Assembly (NCBI RefSeq): GCF_000787575.1
Contig: NW_012236522.1
Span: forward strand, 434,001 to 498,000
Source: Acytostelium subglobosum LB1
Lineage: Eukaryota > Evosea > Eumycetozoa > Acytosteliales > Acytosteliaceae
Direction of reading: 5' to 3'
DNA: 64,000 nt
The notes beneath the pieces are model-generated. The model saw nothing but the letters and a program-made list of their open reading frames with translations, did not search any database and was not told the DNA's origin. Below, piece by piece: positions 11,298 through 23,770 of the stretch; the stretch's first letter is position 1, and every line of letters starts with the position of its first letter. Both the position numbers and the translations under genes were made by a program.

Positions 11298-14200
11298 ATG
11301 ATGTTGCAGAGGTTAAAAGAGTATGAACATCCTACTCAATCAATCAATTAACATCATAATAAATTGAGTACTAACAACTCAACTTGCTCATTCATCATAT
11401 CATATTCAACACATACTTAGGTTCTATAAAAGAAGAAAGAAAGATAATGTACATTATTATTATCCAGTATTTGTGGCTGCAACTGTTTCACTATCTATGT
11501 TGTTCTCAACGATTGATGTGTTCCAACACTTCTTTCCACCTCTCTCACAGATATTCATATGTCTATTCACATTCCAGGTGGCCCAATCGTCAGATTCCTT
11601 CTTGGTGATCATTGAGAATGTATTGCGAACTACATTTGGAGCATTCATCGGTTGCTTTGGAGCATACATCATCTATCAAATGGCCGATCATATCCTATGG
11701 ATAACAATCATTCTTCACTTTATATTTATATTCATAACCAGCAGTCTGACCAAAAGTACGAGCAAGTGGCTGCCCTTCCAACAAGCAAAGTTCTTGTTCC
11801 TCTCATTGTTTGTCATACTCTACTCCTTCGAACTACTTCAAAAGAACACAACCGTCTTCCTCAGGTACTTTGTCTGTTCAATTGCCATGCTAGTATCTGT
11901 ATTCACAGCATGCATTATATTCAATCCATACTTCTCTTCAACACTGTTCATGAGGTACAGTGGCAAGGTCATTGCCAGGTCAAGGAAACTCTTTGAACTG
12001 GCCGGACAAGAGTTGATCAACAGATCAGACAACGTACTTGAGGCCGAGTGTGACATTCGAATACCATCTACAAACATGGCGACTGACCAAGAGTATCGCG
12101 CGACCATCATCAATCGAATAAGGAATCAGGCGACTATGTCCAGGTACACTGTCAAGGATCCATTCTTTCCTCTGGAGACTGTGCCAGAGTATCTACTTAA
12201 TACTTCCCAGGTCATTACAATCGATGAGAGCAACAAGGTCAGTGTCGCACCTTCAGTTCCAGAGGCATCCGCAGCATCAAAGTACGTCCCCAACCCAAAG
12301 TTCTCAGAGGATGTGATCGCACTGGCAGTCAAATACTCCAAAGGATTGAATACATTGTACAAGTATCTGGCAGAGGCCAAGAAGGAGGAGTGGACCGAGT
12401 CGATCATATCCAAGCTGGAGGAGATGGCATTTCAACTGGACAGGAATCACAAGAAGTTGGTGATGCTCCACTCACATGTTTTGTCCAAAGTGTCGGACTA
12501 CCGAATCAAGATGATCCTGCCTCTGAGACCCTACATTGATATACTCATTCAAGAGTCTACGACAATCATGTTGATTATGGAAAAGATGATGAGGACGAGA
12601 TCAGACTACTTCTTCTCATTCTACAAGAAACAGAGTGATCTTTCAACGATATACAGTCAATGGTCAATGAGTGATGTCCACTCATTTCTAAACAGTGAGA
12701 AGCACGTGTCAATGGATACTCTTCAATTTCTGGCAATGCAATCATTCGAGACGATCAGCGCCACGACAACCGAGTTCAAGGAGAAGTACCATGAGATCGT
12801 CGCCAATCAAGAGTATTACTATACTTCTGATCGAGCCAGAACACAACAAAAGATCGACCCAGAGATATCTAGAGTGCATTGGTTCCTCATGGGTATCATC
12901 AAGTACTCTGATGATCTGAAGAAGCTATCATTCATCGTCTATGACATATCGATTCATCCAGTCGAGTCCAATCACATGGTCCTGGCAGTCCGTTCAATCT
13001 ACCACTCACTGCAGCGCACGATCAAACAAATGTTCAACAACATCAAGCGCAGCCTCAACAGTGCATACCCATTCCCAAGGCGTATATCCAAGATCAAATA
13101 TCCATTCACACAGAGAGCCAAGGTGGTAGTGATGGCAGCACTGACACGCATATTCGCCGAGTGGATATTTGCTTTAAAGTTCTCCATTGGTGCCACATTA
13201 CTCAGCTTTATCTTCTTGGAACTAAGGAAGCATACTACCTTCATCCTATTCAATAACTTTGAATGGGTGGTCATCACCTACCAATTTGTAATGTCATCGA
13301 CCGTTGGCACATCAACTTTGGTTGCCGCTCAACGTCTTGGTGGAACATTAATAGGAGGACTGATATCATATGGAGTGGCAGTGCTGGTCAATCTACCTTC
13401 AAGTGGTGTGGCGAGTGCCTTCATACTCCAATCGATCACATTCATACTCTTTACACAACTCTCCTATCATATCACCCATAATGAGTTTCCACAACTCTTC
13501 AGCTTCATTGGCAACACCTTCCTAGTGCTCAGTATATCAATGTTCTATCGTGGCTCACCAAGCTACGTTCTCTGTCTGCTCCGTGTGCTACATATCTCCA
13601 TTGGTAATATGGCCGTGGTATTAGTGTCCAATCTTGTGCTTCCACAATACGATCAGAATAAGTTGGATAGTGGCCTGTGCCAACTGATGGATGAATCAAA
13701 CCAACTATTCAAACAACTTATACATTATCATTTCCGATTCGATTCACATGCCATGTGTCCGAACACATGCAACAAGGAGCTCAACAACCTCAAATTGAAA
13801 GAGATGCGAGCCAAAATAGCTACGATGCGCTCACTTATCAACAATGTCCACCTGGAACTTATGTTCAAACCAAAGATATTCCGACAATATCGAGACCTCC
13901 TCAAGCTCTCCACAAAGCTATATGTCTGTCTGGTCAGTCTTGACTCCACATGTCAATTACTCCCCTCGTATGTAATACAACATGGATCTATTCCAATCAG
14001 TCAATCACATACTTACTCACTCTCGATCACTCTCATTCATACAGAGTTATTATTGGAAAGTTCAACAAGTCAGATGGACCTCAGAACTTAAGAATGTTGT
14101 TTGGGGAACTGGATTGGACTGCTGATTATCTTGGTCAACTGGCTGATGAGAAGACACTTAGATTCCACTCTGGTGACTCTGCATTGTACTATGACAGTTT

Positions 14201-14411
14201 GATCAGACATAACATGTATCAAGACAACTTGATTACCGATGAGAATAACGAATTCGATCAAGACTCGATCACTATGAGTTCTGCCATGCTTGCTGCCAGT
14301 TCCTATGCCAAGACATTAGAAGTGTGCCGACATATACTTTGGTCGATCAAAGGTGTCCAAGAGATAAAACGACAATCAGTGAACATCAACTCTGGTAGTG
14401 CCAATCGTTAA
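11298..14411 (+). CDS. Two-module FUSC-type (fusaric-acid-resistance-like) membrane transporter
   Basis: A tiny first exon 11298-11320 (MMLQRLKE) joins exon 11421-13967 and exon 14045-14411, giving about 978 residues. The intron after exon 1 has a GTATGA donor and CTTAG acceptor, and the join reads into RRKKDNVHYYYPVFVAATVS without a break. Two blocks of membrane helices are seen: residues about 25-170 and, after a soluble helical stretch, about 560-730. The second contains FSIGATLLSFIFLELRKHTT and AAQRLGGTLIGGLISYGVAV, where the RLGGTLIGG core is typical of the FUSC/ALMT-like superfamily. A helical cytoplasmic tail follows. Family members export aromatic acids or transport organic anions; the substrate here is unknown. 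The membrane is probably plasma or vacuolar, which is inference. AATAAA is at 14423. Confidence 0.75.
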
Positions 14412-14521
14412 TGATTTCTGACAATAAACACTCTCATCGAAGCTGAGGGACAATGATCAAAAAAGGAGGGAGTTCATTTTGAATTCAAAGTTTAATTGAG
14501 ACACAAATACAGATACAGACA

Positions 14522-16021
14522 ATGTCAACAACAAAGAAGAAGAAGAATACTACAGTACAACCAATGGCGATTGATTCATTACCAACGGGGAAAAAGACAA
14601 CGGGACGGAAACCAAAGACTACAACAACAACAACAACTACTACATCTACAACTTCAACAAGGAAGAAGAAGTCAGGATCTACTTCCAAGTCTACAAAGAA
14701 GAAAGCTGGTGATCAATTGGACAATGGAGACATTATGATAAGTGATTCAGAGGAAGAGCTCGACTACTTTTCATTCAAAGCAGACACTGGCAAGACATCG
14801 TCACGCACTCTTGCCGACACAAGGCTACTTGATGGCTCGGAGGTGGCCAGCTTGCTTGACTCGATGCCAGAGAAGCATCAAGAACTCAAGGCTAAGCTTC
14901 TTGAGAAGTACAGTCTGAACAAGTCGCATGAGATGTGGAACGATCTCACAATGGGCTACAACCTGTTGCTCTATGGATATGGCAGCAAGAAGGAGTTGAT
15001 CAATCAGTTCCGTAATCGATTCTGTCTTGATGGGCCACACATAGAGATCAACGGCTATCTACCAATATTCAACATCAAAGATGTAAGTGGCTGTGACATA
15101 CATACATACTCTTGGTTGGTCCATCTCCTAACAACAATCGATCACGTGTGTAGCTACTGTACTGCATATCTAACAAGTTGTTCCTATCAAATGAGCGCTT
15201 TTCCACACCTATACATCATGTCGAACACATCAAGGCATTGTTTGAGGCCAAGGCCAATAGAAGGAGAGAGAGAGATCGCAACCTCACGTCGGCATCGGAT
15301 ATGGCTACAATGCCAAATGGCTCTTTCATGGATGATGATGAAGAACATATACGGAGAAAGAACTTTGAGTTGTACGACGTGATCTATCTGATCATACACA
15401 ACATCGACGGCGTGTCTGTGCGTCACCAGAAGATTCAAAAGGTTCTTGGTAGTCTTGCCGAGATTCCCAACATCCGCATCATTGCCTCGATCGACCATGT
15501 CAACAGTCCCATCTGTAAGTGCATGATCCCTGTCAATCAATCATTCCATTCGTCCACTGACTAACCAGCCCAACCTACATCCAGTATGGGATCTCAACAT
15601 GACAGTGCAGTTCAATTGGATGTGGCACGATGTACCTACATTTGCGCAATACACAGTGGAGACGGCTTATGAGTTGTCGCTACTGTTCACTCGTGGACAA
15701 AAGATGAACGTCAAGTCGGTAGTTGTCATCCTCAGAAGTCTTACACCAAATGCGCGATCCATATTCAAAGTGCTACTGGAATACCTGATTGGGAACAAGG
15801 AGAAGAGGATGTCGTTCAACCTTTTGTTCGATCGATGTGTCGACATGTTCCTAATATCATCAGAGGCGATGCTACGCGCTATGTTGGTGGAGTTCACCGA
15901 CCATGGTGTCATTTTGAACAAGGTCGAAGCTGGCGAGTCATACTTTATCGTGCCCGTGGCGCCAACATCTCTGGGTCAGATCCTAACCGAGATGAAGGAG
16001 CTTGATGCAACCACTCAATAG
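14522..16021 (+). CDS. orcB: Origin recognition complex subunit 2
   Basis: Three exons, 14522-15082, 15154-15514 and 15585-16021, give 452 residues. A basic, Thr-rich, disordered N-terminus of about 75 residues is followed by DSEEELDYFSF. The conserved ORC2 core includes NLLLYGYGSKKELINQFRNR (the degenerate AAA+ P-loop region, compare YG.GSK..LL..F), IYLIIHNIDGVSVRHQKIQK, and IASIDHVNSPILWDLNMTVQ followed by a W.W.DVPTF..Y.VE segment. The C-terminus is a winged helix. ORC2 helps load the MCM helicase at replication origins in the nucleus. The length is at the short end for the family because the N-terminal extension is reduced. AATAAA at 16166 lies between this gene and the convergent gene downstream. 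Confidence 0.93.
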
Positions 16022-16224
16022 CTTATCAACTTTACTGACCGCCATGGCACACAACAACATCAGTTAGTCAATCATTCGTTAAGTCGACATGAGCTCGCTT
16101 CCAACCTGACCTGTACCTCCTTACCCTTCACTCCTCTGGCACATATTCTGCTGGACATACTTCCAAATAAACGAGCAGCGACTCTATTTTAGGATACTAG
16201 GTATAAAGAGTAGTATAGGCTTAT

Positions 16225-19200
16225 TTATTTATTTGTTCTCAAGACAAGCTCAGAGAACGCCTTGGACATGGTTGGAATGAGGTTCGGATTGGGCTTGCTG
16301 GCCAGAGACTTCTGGGCAACCTTGTTGAGAAGACGCAGCAGTGAGCTGAGGATGGCCTTGTTCTCATCTGGCATCTTCTTGATGAATGTACGGACAGCCT
16401 CCATGGCTCTCTCGTTGTCCTCTATTGAATCAACGGCCAGCCACTCTTGAGTCAGCTGCTCAGAGAGGAATGGGTTGGCAGTGCGGAAAAAGTGCTTCAA
16501 CAGCTCTGATGCCATGTAAACATCGACCTGGTCGCCACCCATCATGCTTCCATTGACCCTCAGTGAGTCAGAGTAGACCTTGCCTTCATTGCATGCAGCG
16601 TATGCGCTCTGAATCAGTTGCTCAGCTGTAAGGTCGCTGATTGTATCCAGATAACCTGATGTTTTGATCAACAGGGGCGAGGACTGGTTCTTGTCGGCCA
16701 ACTAATGATTATGGAGATGATAGAGAGATAAGTATTATGTTGTTAGACAGATGTGTAGTGGGATACATACCGAGAAGAAGGCGTCAGTGTTCTTGATAAG
16801 GGACTCCATAACGAAAGCACCTGGTGCACCCTTTGGACGTGGATTAGATGGGGCTGCTGCTGCCGCAGGAGTTGGACTCTTTGTTTGGTTGGCTGGCGCA
16901 CTACTTGGTGTGGTTGTAGATGTTGTTGATGTCGCTGGCTTTGTGGCAACAGTTGTTGAAGTGGCTGTTGATGTTGTTGTGGCTACTGATGGTGTTGTGT
17001 TCATTGGCTTTGCTTGTTGTTGTGGCTGTGTTTGTGGCTGTGAAGGTTGGACTTGTGTCTGAACTGCTGGCTTGCTTGGTGACAGGACTGGTGGTGTGCT
17101 TGATGACTTTGCTGCTGCCGATGTGATATGGTTGGTAGATGGTGGAGATGAGGACATTGGTGACGATTGGGCGCTAGAGTTGCTTCCCATTGAACCTCTG
17201 GAATCATTGCTCTTCTTGCTCAGGTCGCCACTGCTTCCGACCATAGTGGGTGGCTTGTTTCCAACGGTATTGGATGGAGACACCTTTGGACTGCCCCTGG
17301 AACCAGAGGATGAAGGTTGTTGCTGTTGTTGCTGCTGGTGGGGGTGTGGCGGAGTCTGTTGCTGCTGTGGACTCGAGCCTTCGTTGGAAGCCTGAGGTGG
17401 CATAACACCGCCGCTGCCTCTCATGTGGATGGCGTAGGACATCTCCATCTGTTGGTCGTGGAGGGCGTGATAGAGCATGTGCACCTGATGCTCCAAACCA
17501 CGCACACGGGCAACGTCGACCATTCTCTCGTCGGTAATGAGGTCTACGCCACACTCGAGGATCTGAATGATGCCGCTGACATAGATTTCCGATGCAATGC
17601 GGGCGGCCTCTCTCCTAGCCAGCTCTCGGATCAGGTCCTGCTTGACCTGGTGGTGGTCGCGGATGCGGGCGCTGCACGTCTCAAAGACGGGGTGCAGCTT
17701 GAAGTAGTCGCTGAAGTATCCCTCCTTGACCTTGGAGTAGAGGCGCTCCAGCTCGATGTCCCACTTGGACAGGTCTCTCTCAATAGTGTTACAGTGTTCA
17801 TACAGTGCGGTGACTTCGTTGCAGACGGACACGAAGCGGTCCCTGAGCTCGCGGACACTACGCTTCTCAATCTTGAGGAATGCCAGCGCGGCCTCGATCT
17901 GCTTCTTGGACTTCTCCAGGTCCATCACCTTCTTGGACTTCTCCTTCAGCTTGAACTTCTTCTTCTTGTTGGCGTCGTCGATATGTACATCAATGACCTG
18001 CGCCTGCTCGATCAGGCCGTTCATAAAGTTGACGATGGACTTGCTGATCTCTCGTCGCAGTCGGCCACGATCTGCGAGTTCTTGACCAGCTCGATGTTCA
18101 CCTGCTTCTTGGTGATGCGCTTGTCCAGAATCTGGTGGATCTCGTTGGACAGCGTGTGCATCTTGGACGTGAGCAGCATGCGGTTCTTGAACTGTATCCT
18201 CTCGATCCTGTACTTGGCCGTGTTGAGCACGTCGACGATCTTTGAGTTGATGTCCTCGCTGATCACGCCACCCGGCGCCGAAGTGGTCTGTTGTAGTAGA
18301 TTGTTGATAGATGTATTAATTGATGCTGATGAAGATGATGATTCGTGTTGTTGTCTTTGTCCTGATGATTGGGTGTCATGTGGTGAGGCAACAGTGGATG
18401 ACCTAACTCGGCCACCTGTACCAGTGCCATTGCTCATTCTAGTGTTGTTGTTGGATGATGATGCTGGTGGCTGTTGTTGTTGTTGCTCGACGACTGCGTG
18501 TTGATGGGCGCTTGGTCTGATTGTGTTGTGAGCCGACTTGAGTATCTGGATCTTCTTCTTCTTGAGCTCAAGGTCACCCCTGACCTCGCACAGCTCATTG
18601 TCCATCTCTTGAATCAGCGAGGACTTGACCTTCATAACGTCCTTTGAACGCTTGTAGTCCTTCATGAGCATGACCAGCTTCTCCTTGTTGATGGTGATCG
18701 TTGGGACGTCCTCCTGGGCCGCTTTGTTTGTGAGCAGCTCGCTCAGCTCACTCTCGATCGCGTCACATTGCTTGATCTCTTCCTCGTTCACCGACTGATG
18801 TTGTGAGAGTCGCGACGAGGACATTGATGAGATGCTGACGTTGCTTCTTGAGTGTGGCATGCGGTAGTCGCCGCCGCCGCCGCCCGATGATGTTGTGGCG
18901 GCGTCCAGTAGGTCGTACTCGTCGTCGCCCGGTGGCATGTACATCTTGTCCGTGAGCAACTCACGAGACAATGGACCCATTACCGACTTCCTAAGTACAT
19001 TCCTCAAGTCGGATATCTCGTCAATCAAGTTTCCACGCTTGACGTCATTCTTGTGTAGCGTATTAACTCTTATCGAGCCTCCAAAATCCCATCCATTTGC
19101 ATCATCCTTATTAAAGTCCTCAACAGTACTGGCTTCCTTTAAGTTAACCTTCTACACATTATTATTATTCCGGGACATGTTAGTTATTTGATTGATTGGC

Positions 19201-19328
19201 AGTTTGTTTAATTGAATGAGTGAGTGCAGGATACACACCTTTCCATCTGGTGATAATACCTGCTGTTGTGGCTGCTGCTGTTGTTGAGTCTGCTGTCCTC
19301 CTGATGTTGTAGGAGAAGTTGAAGACAT
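16225..19328 (-). CDS. Coiled-coil protein with divergent RhoGAP-like C-terminus; contains an apparent one-base frameshift
   Basis: Exons on the minus strand: 19328-19239, 19151-16771 and 16701-16225, about 982 residues if the frame is continuous. The middle exon holds two long open frames offset by one base; they switch near 18048-18058, between VKNSQIVADCDE and ISKSIVNFMNGL, and no intron fits. A missing G (GAGGAG read as GAGAG) would explain it, so a sequence error is likely. Residues about 50-560 are charged coiled coil with a Gly/Ser insert. A Pro/Ser/Gln/Thr linker leads to a C-terminal domain with SLRVNGSMMGG, VDVYMASELLKHFFRTANPF and MPDENKAILSSLLRLLNKVA. These recall the RhoGAP arginine-finger loop, the LLK.FLR.LP helix and the LP..N...L..L..L helix. 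GTPase-activating activity for Rac/Rho proteins is plausible, but the match is weak around the finger. Confidence 0.6.
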
Positions 19329-20183
19329 ATTATCTGATGTGAGTTGATAATATTATTTATATTTATATGTATATATATATATTATATATATTTAAGTAAT
19401 TCCGATGAATCTAAGATCTTCGTTTGCTGTTTGCACTTCTCGCTCACTCGCTACCTTGCTTGCTTTCACACTCCTCCTGCTTTTTAAGATATATCTATTA
19501 TTTGTGATTGAATGAATGAATGATTGATGATTGATAATTGATATGATATTATATAATACTATGAGTAATATGATTGGTTGAATGATGAATGAATATGAAG
19601 ATGTACTTGTACTTGTGTTTGGAAGTGTGAAAGTGTTTACTTGTACCTGCAATGAACACAAACAAACGGACACACTATCTATCAAATTGATCACACAAAG
19701 ACAGACACACACTTAACACTAATAACAAACAAAATAGATAAAGATATTTGTGTAGATAAATCAAATAAATCCGAATGATTCAATCATTCACACACTCAAT
19801 CACTCCGGTGAATGGTAGACACACGCGATTGGATTGTATTGTTTTGTTTGTTCCTGTCTATCAGACATAGTTGTACATAACACACTCACGAACAATCAAA
19901 AAAAAAAAACAAAACAAAAAAGATCTTGGTCGATGATGATGTCTCCCGCCTTGTGGTCGGGTGTTGGACCCTACCAAGTTTGATAGTGGCTCACCCTCCA
20001 CTATTCGAAAAACAACCTCCGATTTGTCAATCAAATAATGGGCCTTTTGTGAGATACCACACACTCACAAGTAGGGCGCATCCCCCTGTTTTGTTTAGTT
20101 TGTTTCATGACGAGTAAAGTGATGGATCACCTGGTCTTGGTATTGGCATTGGCGCAGGGTGCCGACAGACCTTAAGGTTGGTC
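19329..20183. other. Intergenic between two minus-strand genes
   Basis: Upstream of the RhoGAP-like gene the sequence holds TATATATATATATTATATATATTTAA and ATTG/ATGA runs. At 19899-19919 there is an A-rich tract, AAAAAAAAAAACAAAACAAAA. Positions 19985-20004 can form a short hairpin TAGTGG..CCACTA. No coding frame is convincing. Confidence 0.45.
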
Positions 20184-21784
20184 TTAGTTGTGAAGGCCAG
20201 TGACATTGAATGGACTGCCAAGTTGGAGTTCTTGACCCACTGGCATGGCGGAGAAGTATCGCTCCACCTGTTCATCGGTGACCTCTTCCAATGTTGCTGG
20301 ATTCCACTTTGGCTTTTGATCCTTATCCACAACAACTGCTCTAACACCTTCAAAGAAGTCTGGCGACTCCAAACAACGTATAGCAATCCTATACTCCATC
20401 GTAAACACCTCCTCCAATGTCTTGTTCACTCCTTCCTTGACTTGTCTAAATGCAATCTATATGTTTGAATGAGTAAGTGAGTATGATTGATTGGAATAAT
20501 TCCAGTTATATTGATGATTGAATGTTACCTTGACACTTGTTGGAGACTTGAGACGAATGAGCTTGATGAGATCTGCTCCCCATTTGGTGTTGGAGGCCTT
20601 TAGAGAGTCCAGGATCTCATTTACATTGTTGTATTTGTTGGCAAAACATTGTTGAATGAGTGGCCAATCGTTATATAGTTTGGATGGCTCAGTTGGCACT
20701 GAGGCATACTCATTAATGATCGATTCGATTCTATTAAAGTCCTGACAATTGACTGATGATATCAACTTATTCTCCAACTCTACAAGTTTGGATGAATGTA
20801 CATAATGTGTAGCAATGCCAAACTTACTGTATAACATGAATGAATGGTCAGTTAGTTAGTACTTTGTTCAATGATGTATCAAAGGTGGTCCACCATCACT
20901 TACAGACAATCAGCACCGGATATCGACTTTCCAGTGAGACCCAAATAGTTTCCAAGTGAGTCTGGCAATCTGGCCAAGAAGTATGATCCACCAACATCTG
21001 GGAACAATCCAATGGCTATATGTATATATTTGATTGATTGATTGATTGATTAGACTTTGATCAAATGATTGAGTGCGCCCAAGAATAACTTACAAACTTC
21101 TGGCATCGCCCAGATTGTCCTCTCAGTGACTATCCTGAAGGTTGAGTGTATCGATACTCCCAATCCACCGCCCACTATAATGTACATGATGATGACGATT
21201 GTTAGCTTAGTGTGCCCATGTTGTAGTCAATCAATGCATTGACATGTTGTTGTCAACATACTTGCAATGCCATCCCAAATGACGATCCTTGGCTTGCTCA
21301 AAGTGGCAGCAGTATAGTCCATGTTATATTCATGTGTGAAGAAGTACTTGGGGAATGAGTATCCAAGCTTGCGAGTCTGTGATGTGAGCTCTGTATGATA
21401 TCAGAGATGTTAGAATGTGGTCCAGAGTTGTCGAACATGGTCAGCGCGTATCGTACCTTTGATATCTCCACCTGCACAATATGCCTTGTTTCCACTGCCC
21501 TTGAGGATTAGGAGGTGGGCATTGGTATTCTTGGCAAAGTTGAGCAAGAGTTTGTTGAGACCAACAAAGATGTCTGTGTTTAGTACATTCAATTGTTTCT
21601 TTCTGTTTAGTGTGATCACTGTTGTCGATCCCTCGTGTGATTGCAACAATATTGGTTCATTATCATCAGAGTTTGACGTCGTTGACATGTTTACTGGAAT
21701 ACCACTAGTTGTTGTTGACTTTGAATTGAATGAATTAACAATATGTTCACCAATTATATCTATTCTCTTGATTGATTTCTCCAT
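20184..21784 (-). CDS. HIBCH: 3-hydroxyisobutyryl-CoA hydrolase
   Basis: Six exons on the minus strand: 21784-21457, 21390-21262, 21174-21094, 21015-20904, 20826-20529 and 20456-20184, all with GT-AG borders and matching phases, give 406 residues. Crotonase-fold signatures are clear: [35 protein letters not shown] (oxyanion hole and HIBCH-type glycine block), [40 protein letters not shown] and a C-terminal [18 protein letters not shown]. The enzyme releases 3-hydroxyisobutyrate from its CoA ester in mitochondrial valine breakdown. The first 40 residues are Ser/Thr/Asn-rich and not an obvious targeting peptide. Some crotonase paralogues, such as plant CHY1, act in peroxisomes, but the C-terminus GLHN is not a PTS1 signal. 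The gene is divergent from the transporter at 22418. Confidence 0.92.
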
Positions 21785-22417
21785 GGTATCTTATCTTGTT
21801 ATTGTAATAATACAATGAAGTATGTGTTTATGTGTGAATATGTGTATTTGTTTAGTTGTAGAGAATGACACATGATGAGTAACCTTCACTACATTTGAAG
21901 TCTGTCATTCAGTCAGTCAGTAAGTCAGTCGGGTGAACAGTATCTTTGAATTGAATCAATAGTTTATTACACGATTCATTACCAAAAATGGAACAATTCA
22001 GATCTTTCTTTTGTATTTTTTCTAAAGTACATATAATACACACAAGTAATTCATTTGTTTATTTATACATATATGTATAATCTATGTTTGTTTGCATATG
22101 CAATTGTTTTAGATGGTCTTCAAAAGTCAAGGGATATATTAAACTTATAAAGTATTTGCAAATACACAGTGTTATTTGTTGTTGCTAATACGACTTTGTG
22201 GTTTATTTTTAAAAGTGCTGTAGCATGGTGATGACGGTTGAGTACTGTTTTGAATTGAATTGGTGTTGTTGGGGGTAGTTGGAAGACGTGGCTCGTCTTG
22301 TGTTTCATTCATCTTCCCAAAATATATTTATTTCATTTATTATTATCTACCTTACTCCTAACCTGACCAGTCCTGTCTTGTCAATCCCATTGAATTATTC
22401 ATTCACTTTTTTTTTTT
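21785..22417. other. Divergent promoter region, HIBCH / nucleotide-sugar transporter
   Basis: This 633-base spacer separates two genes transcribed away from each other. It contains CAGTCAGTCAGTAAGTCAGTC near 21909, AT-rich stretches, and a run of nine T directly before the plus-strand ATG at 22418, a usual dictyostelid promoter or leader feature. No other coding frame is supported. Confidence 0.5.
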
Positions 22418-23770
22418 ATGTACACTAAACAAAGAAGAATGACTTCATCAATTATAATTACAAAACAACAACAACATACTCATGAGCAACATCATCATCG
22501 TCAGCTGACAAAGGGTGTCACAGCAACAACAGCAGCAGAGCAACAAGATAAACATTCAAATGTTGAACATCATCATAATAATAATGAACAAACAGAGATG
22601 AAGGAGCATCAATTGTCGGCGGACAACTTTAAAGAGCATCCATCTTCAACATCATCAACATCTAAATCATCATCATCATATAACTTTACATTATATCCAA
22701 TATCAGAGAATACAAAGGGTGCATTAGCAGTTGTACTATATGGTATGTCATTCATTTCATTTATTCATTCATTCTTTCATTCATTCCGATGAATCATCTT
22801 ACTAATTCATTCAATCAATCAATCAAACATTATTAGGTTCTGTCAGTCTATGTCAAACAATATTTAACAAGAAGGTTATGACTACTTATAACTTTGAAGC
22901 ATCTAATCTATTGTTATTCTGTCAGATGGTTGTGTCATTGGTCATTCTACACTTCCTCAAATACATGAGGGTTCTAAACATTCAAACATCCATTGACTTT
23001 AATATTATCAAAAAGGTAAGTTTAAGTCGGATCACGTACATGAAAGTCACTCAATCAACTCATTCACTCAATCAATCAATCAAACAATCAATTAGTTGGC
23101 ACCATTATCATTCTGTTATATTATTAATGTATTACTTGGATTGGATTCATTGAAAGCATTGAATATACCAATGTATAGCGCGTTAAAGAGGTTGGTGGCA
23201 GTGATCATTTTGGTGATGGAGTACTTCATTTTGAAAAAGATCTCTCCAACTAGAGTTATATTGTCCGTCTGTGTAATGGTACTTGGTGCAATAGTGGCCG
23301 GTGTAACAGATCTATCATTCAACGCATTTGGCTACACGCTGGTGCTGACCAGTTGCTTCTTCCAGGCCACCTACTTGGTGTTTGTGAAGAAGACTGCGCG
23401 CGACATGTCCACCTACGACATGTTGTACTACAACTCATTGTTGTCGTTGCCTTTTGTCACGGTGCTGATGGTGGCCTTCCAGGACGTGCCCTACTTTATG
23501 CAGTTTGAGCATCGCAACGACCCCGCCTTCCTCTGGTACTTCACATTGTCCATCTTTATTGGATTCCTGTTGAACTTTTGCATATTCTTTTGCACCAGTG
23601 TCAACTCAGCACTGACCACCTCGGTCACTGGACAGATCAAGAACATTGCCTCAACAATCATTGGTGCCATGGTCTTCAAGGACATTATCATACATCCCAT
23701 CAACATATTGGGACTGTTCATCAACATGGTTGGTAGCATATGGTACTCTGCCCTCAAGCTATCAGGTTAA
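22418..23770 (+). CDS. Nucleotide-sugar transporter, SLC35D-like
   Basis: Three exons, 22418-22742, 22837-23015 and 23096-23770, give 392 residues. A hydrophilic His/Gln/Ser-rich N-terminus of about 85 residues precedes about ten membrane helices. Diagnostic segments are LLGLDSLKALNIPMYSALKR (compare NVLFGLGGTK.LNLPMFTVLRR of SLC35D proteins), VMVLGAIVAGVTDLSFNAFG, ATYLVFVKKTARDMSTYDML and LTTSVTGQIKNIASTIIGAM. These proteins exchange UDP-sugars for UMP across the Golgi or ER membrane. Substrate (UDP-glucuronate, UDP-GalNAc or UDP-GlcNAc) cannot be assigned from sequence. The lysines in the last helix region are conserved in the triose-phosphate/nucleotide-sugar transporter superfamily. The second and third introns of the locus are short and rich in AATC repeats. 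Confidence 0.88.

Noticed and set aside
16735-18504. Long plus-strand frames opposite the RhoGAP-like gene, up to 395 codons
   Set aside because: They are antisense shadows caused by GC-rich biased codons of the true minus-strand coding region.
19889-19920. A-rich tract as a retroposed poly(A) tail
   Set aside because: No target-site duplication or adjoining element is visible; such A tracts are normal in dictyostelid spacers.
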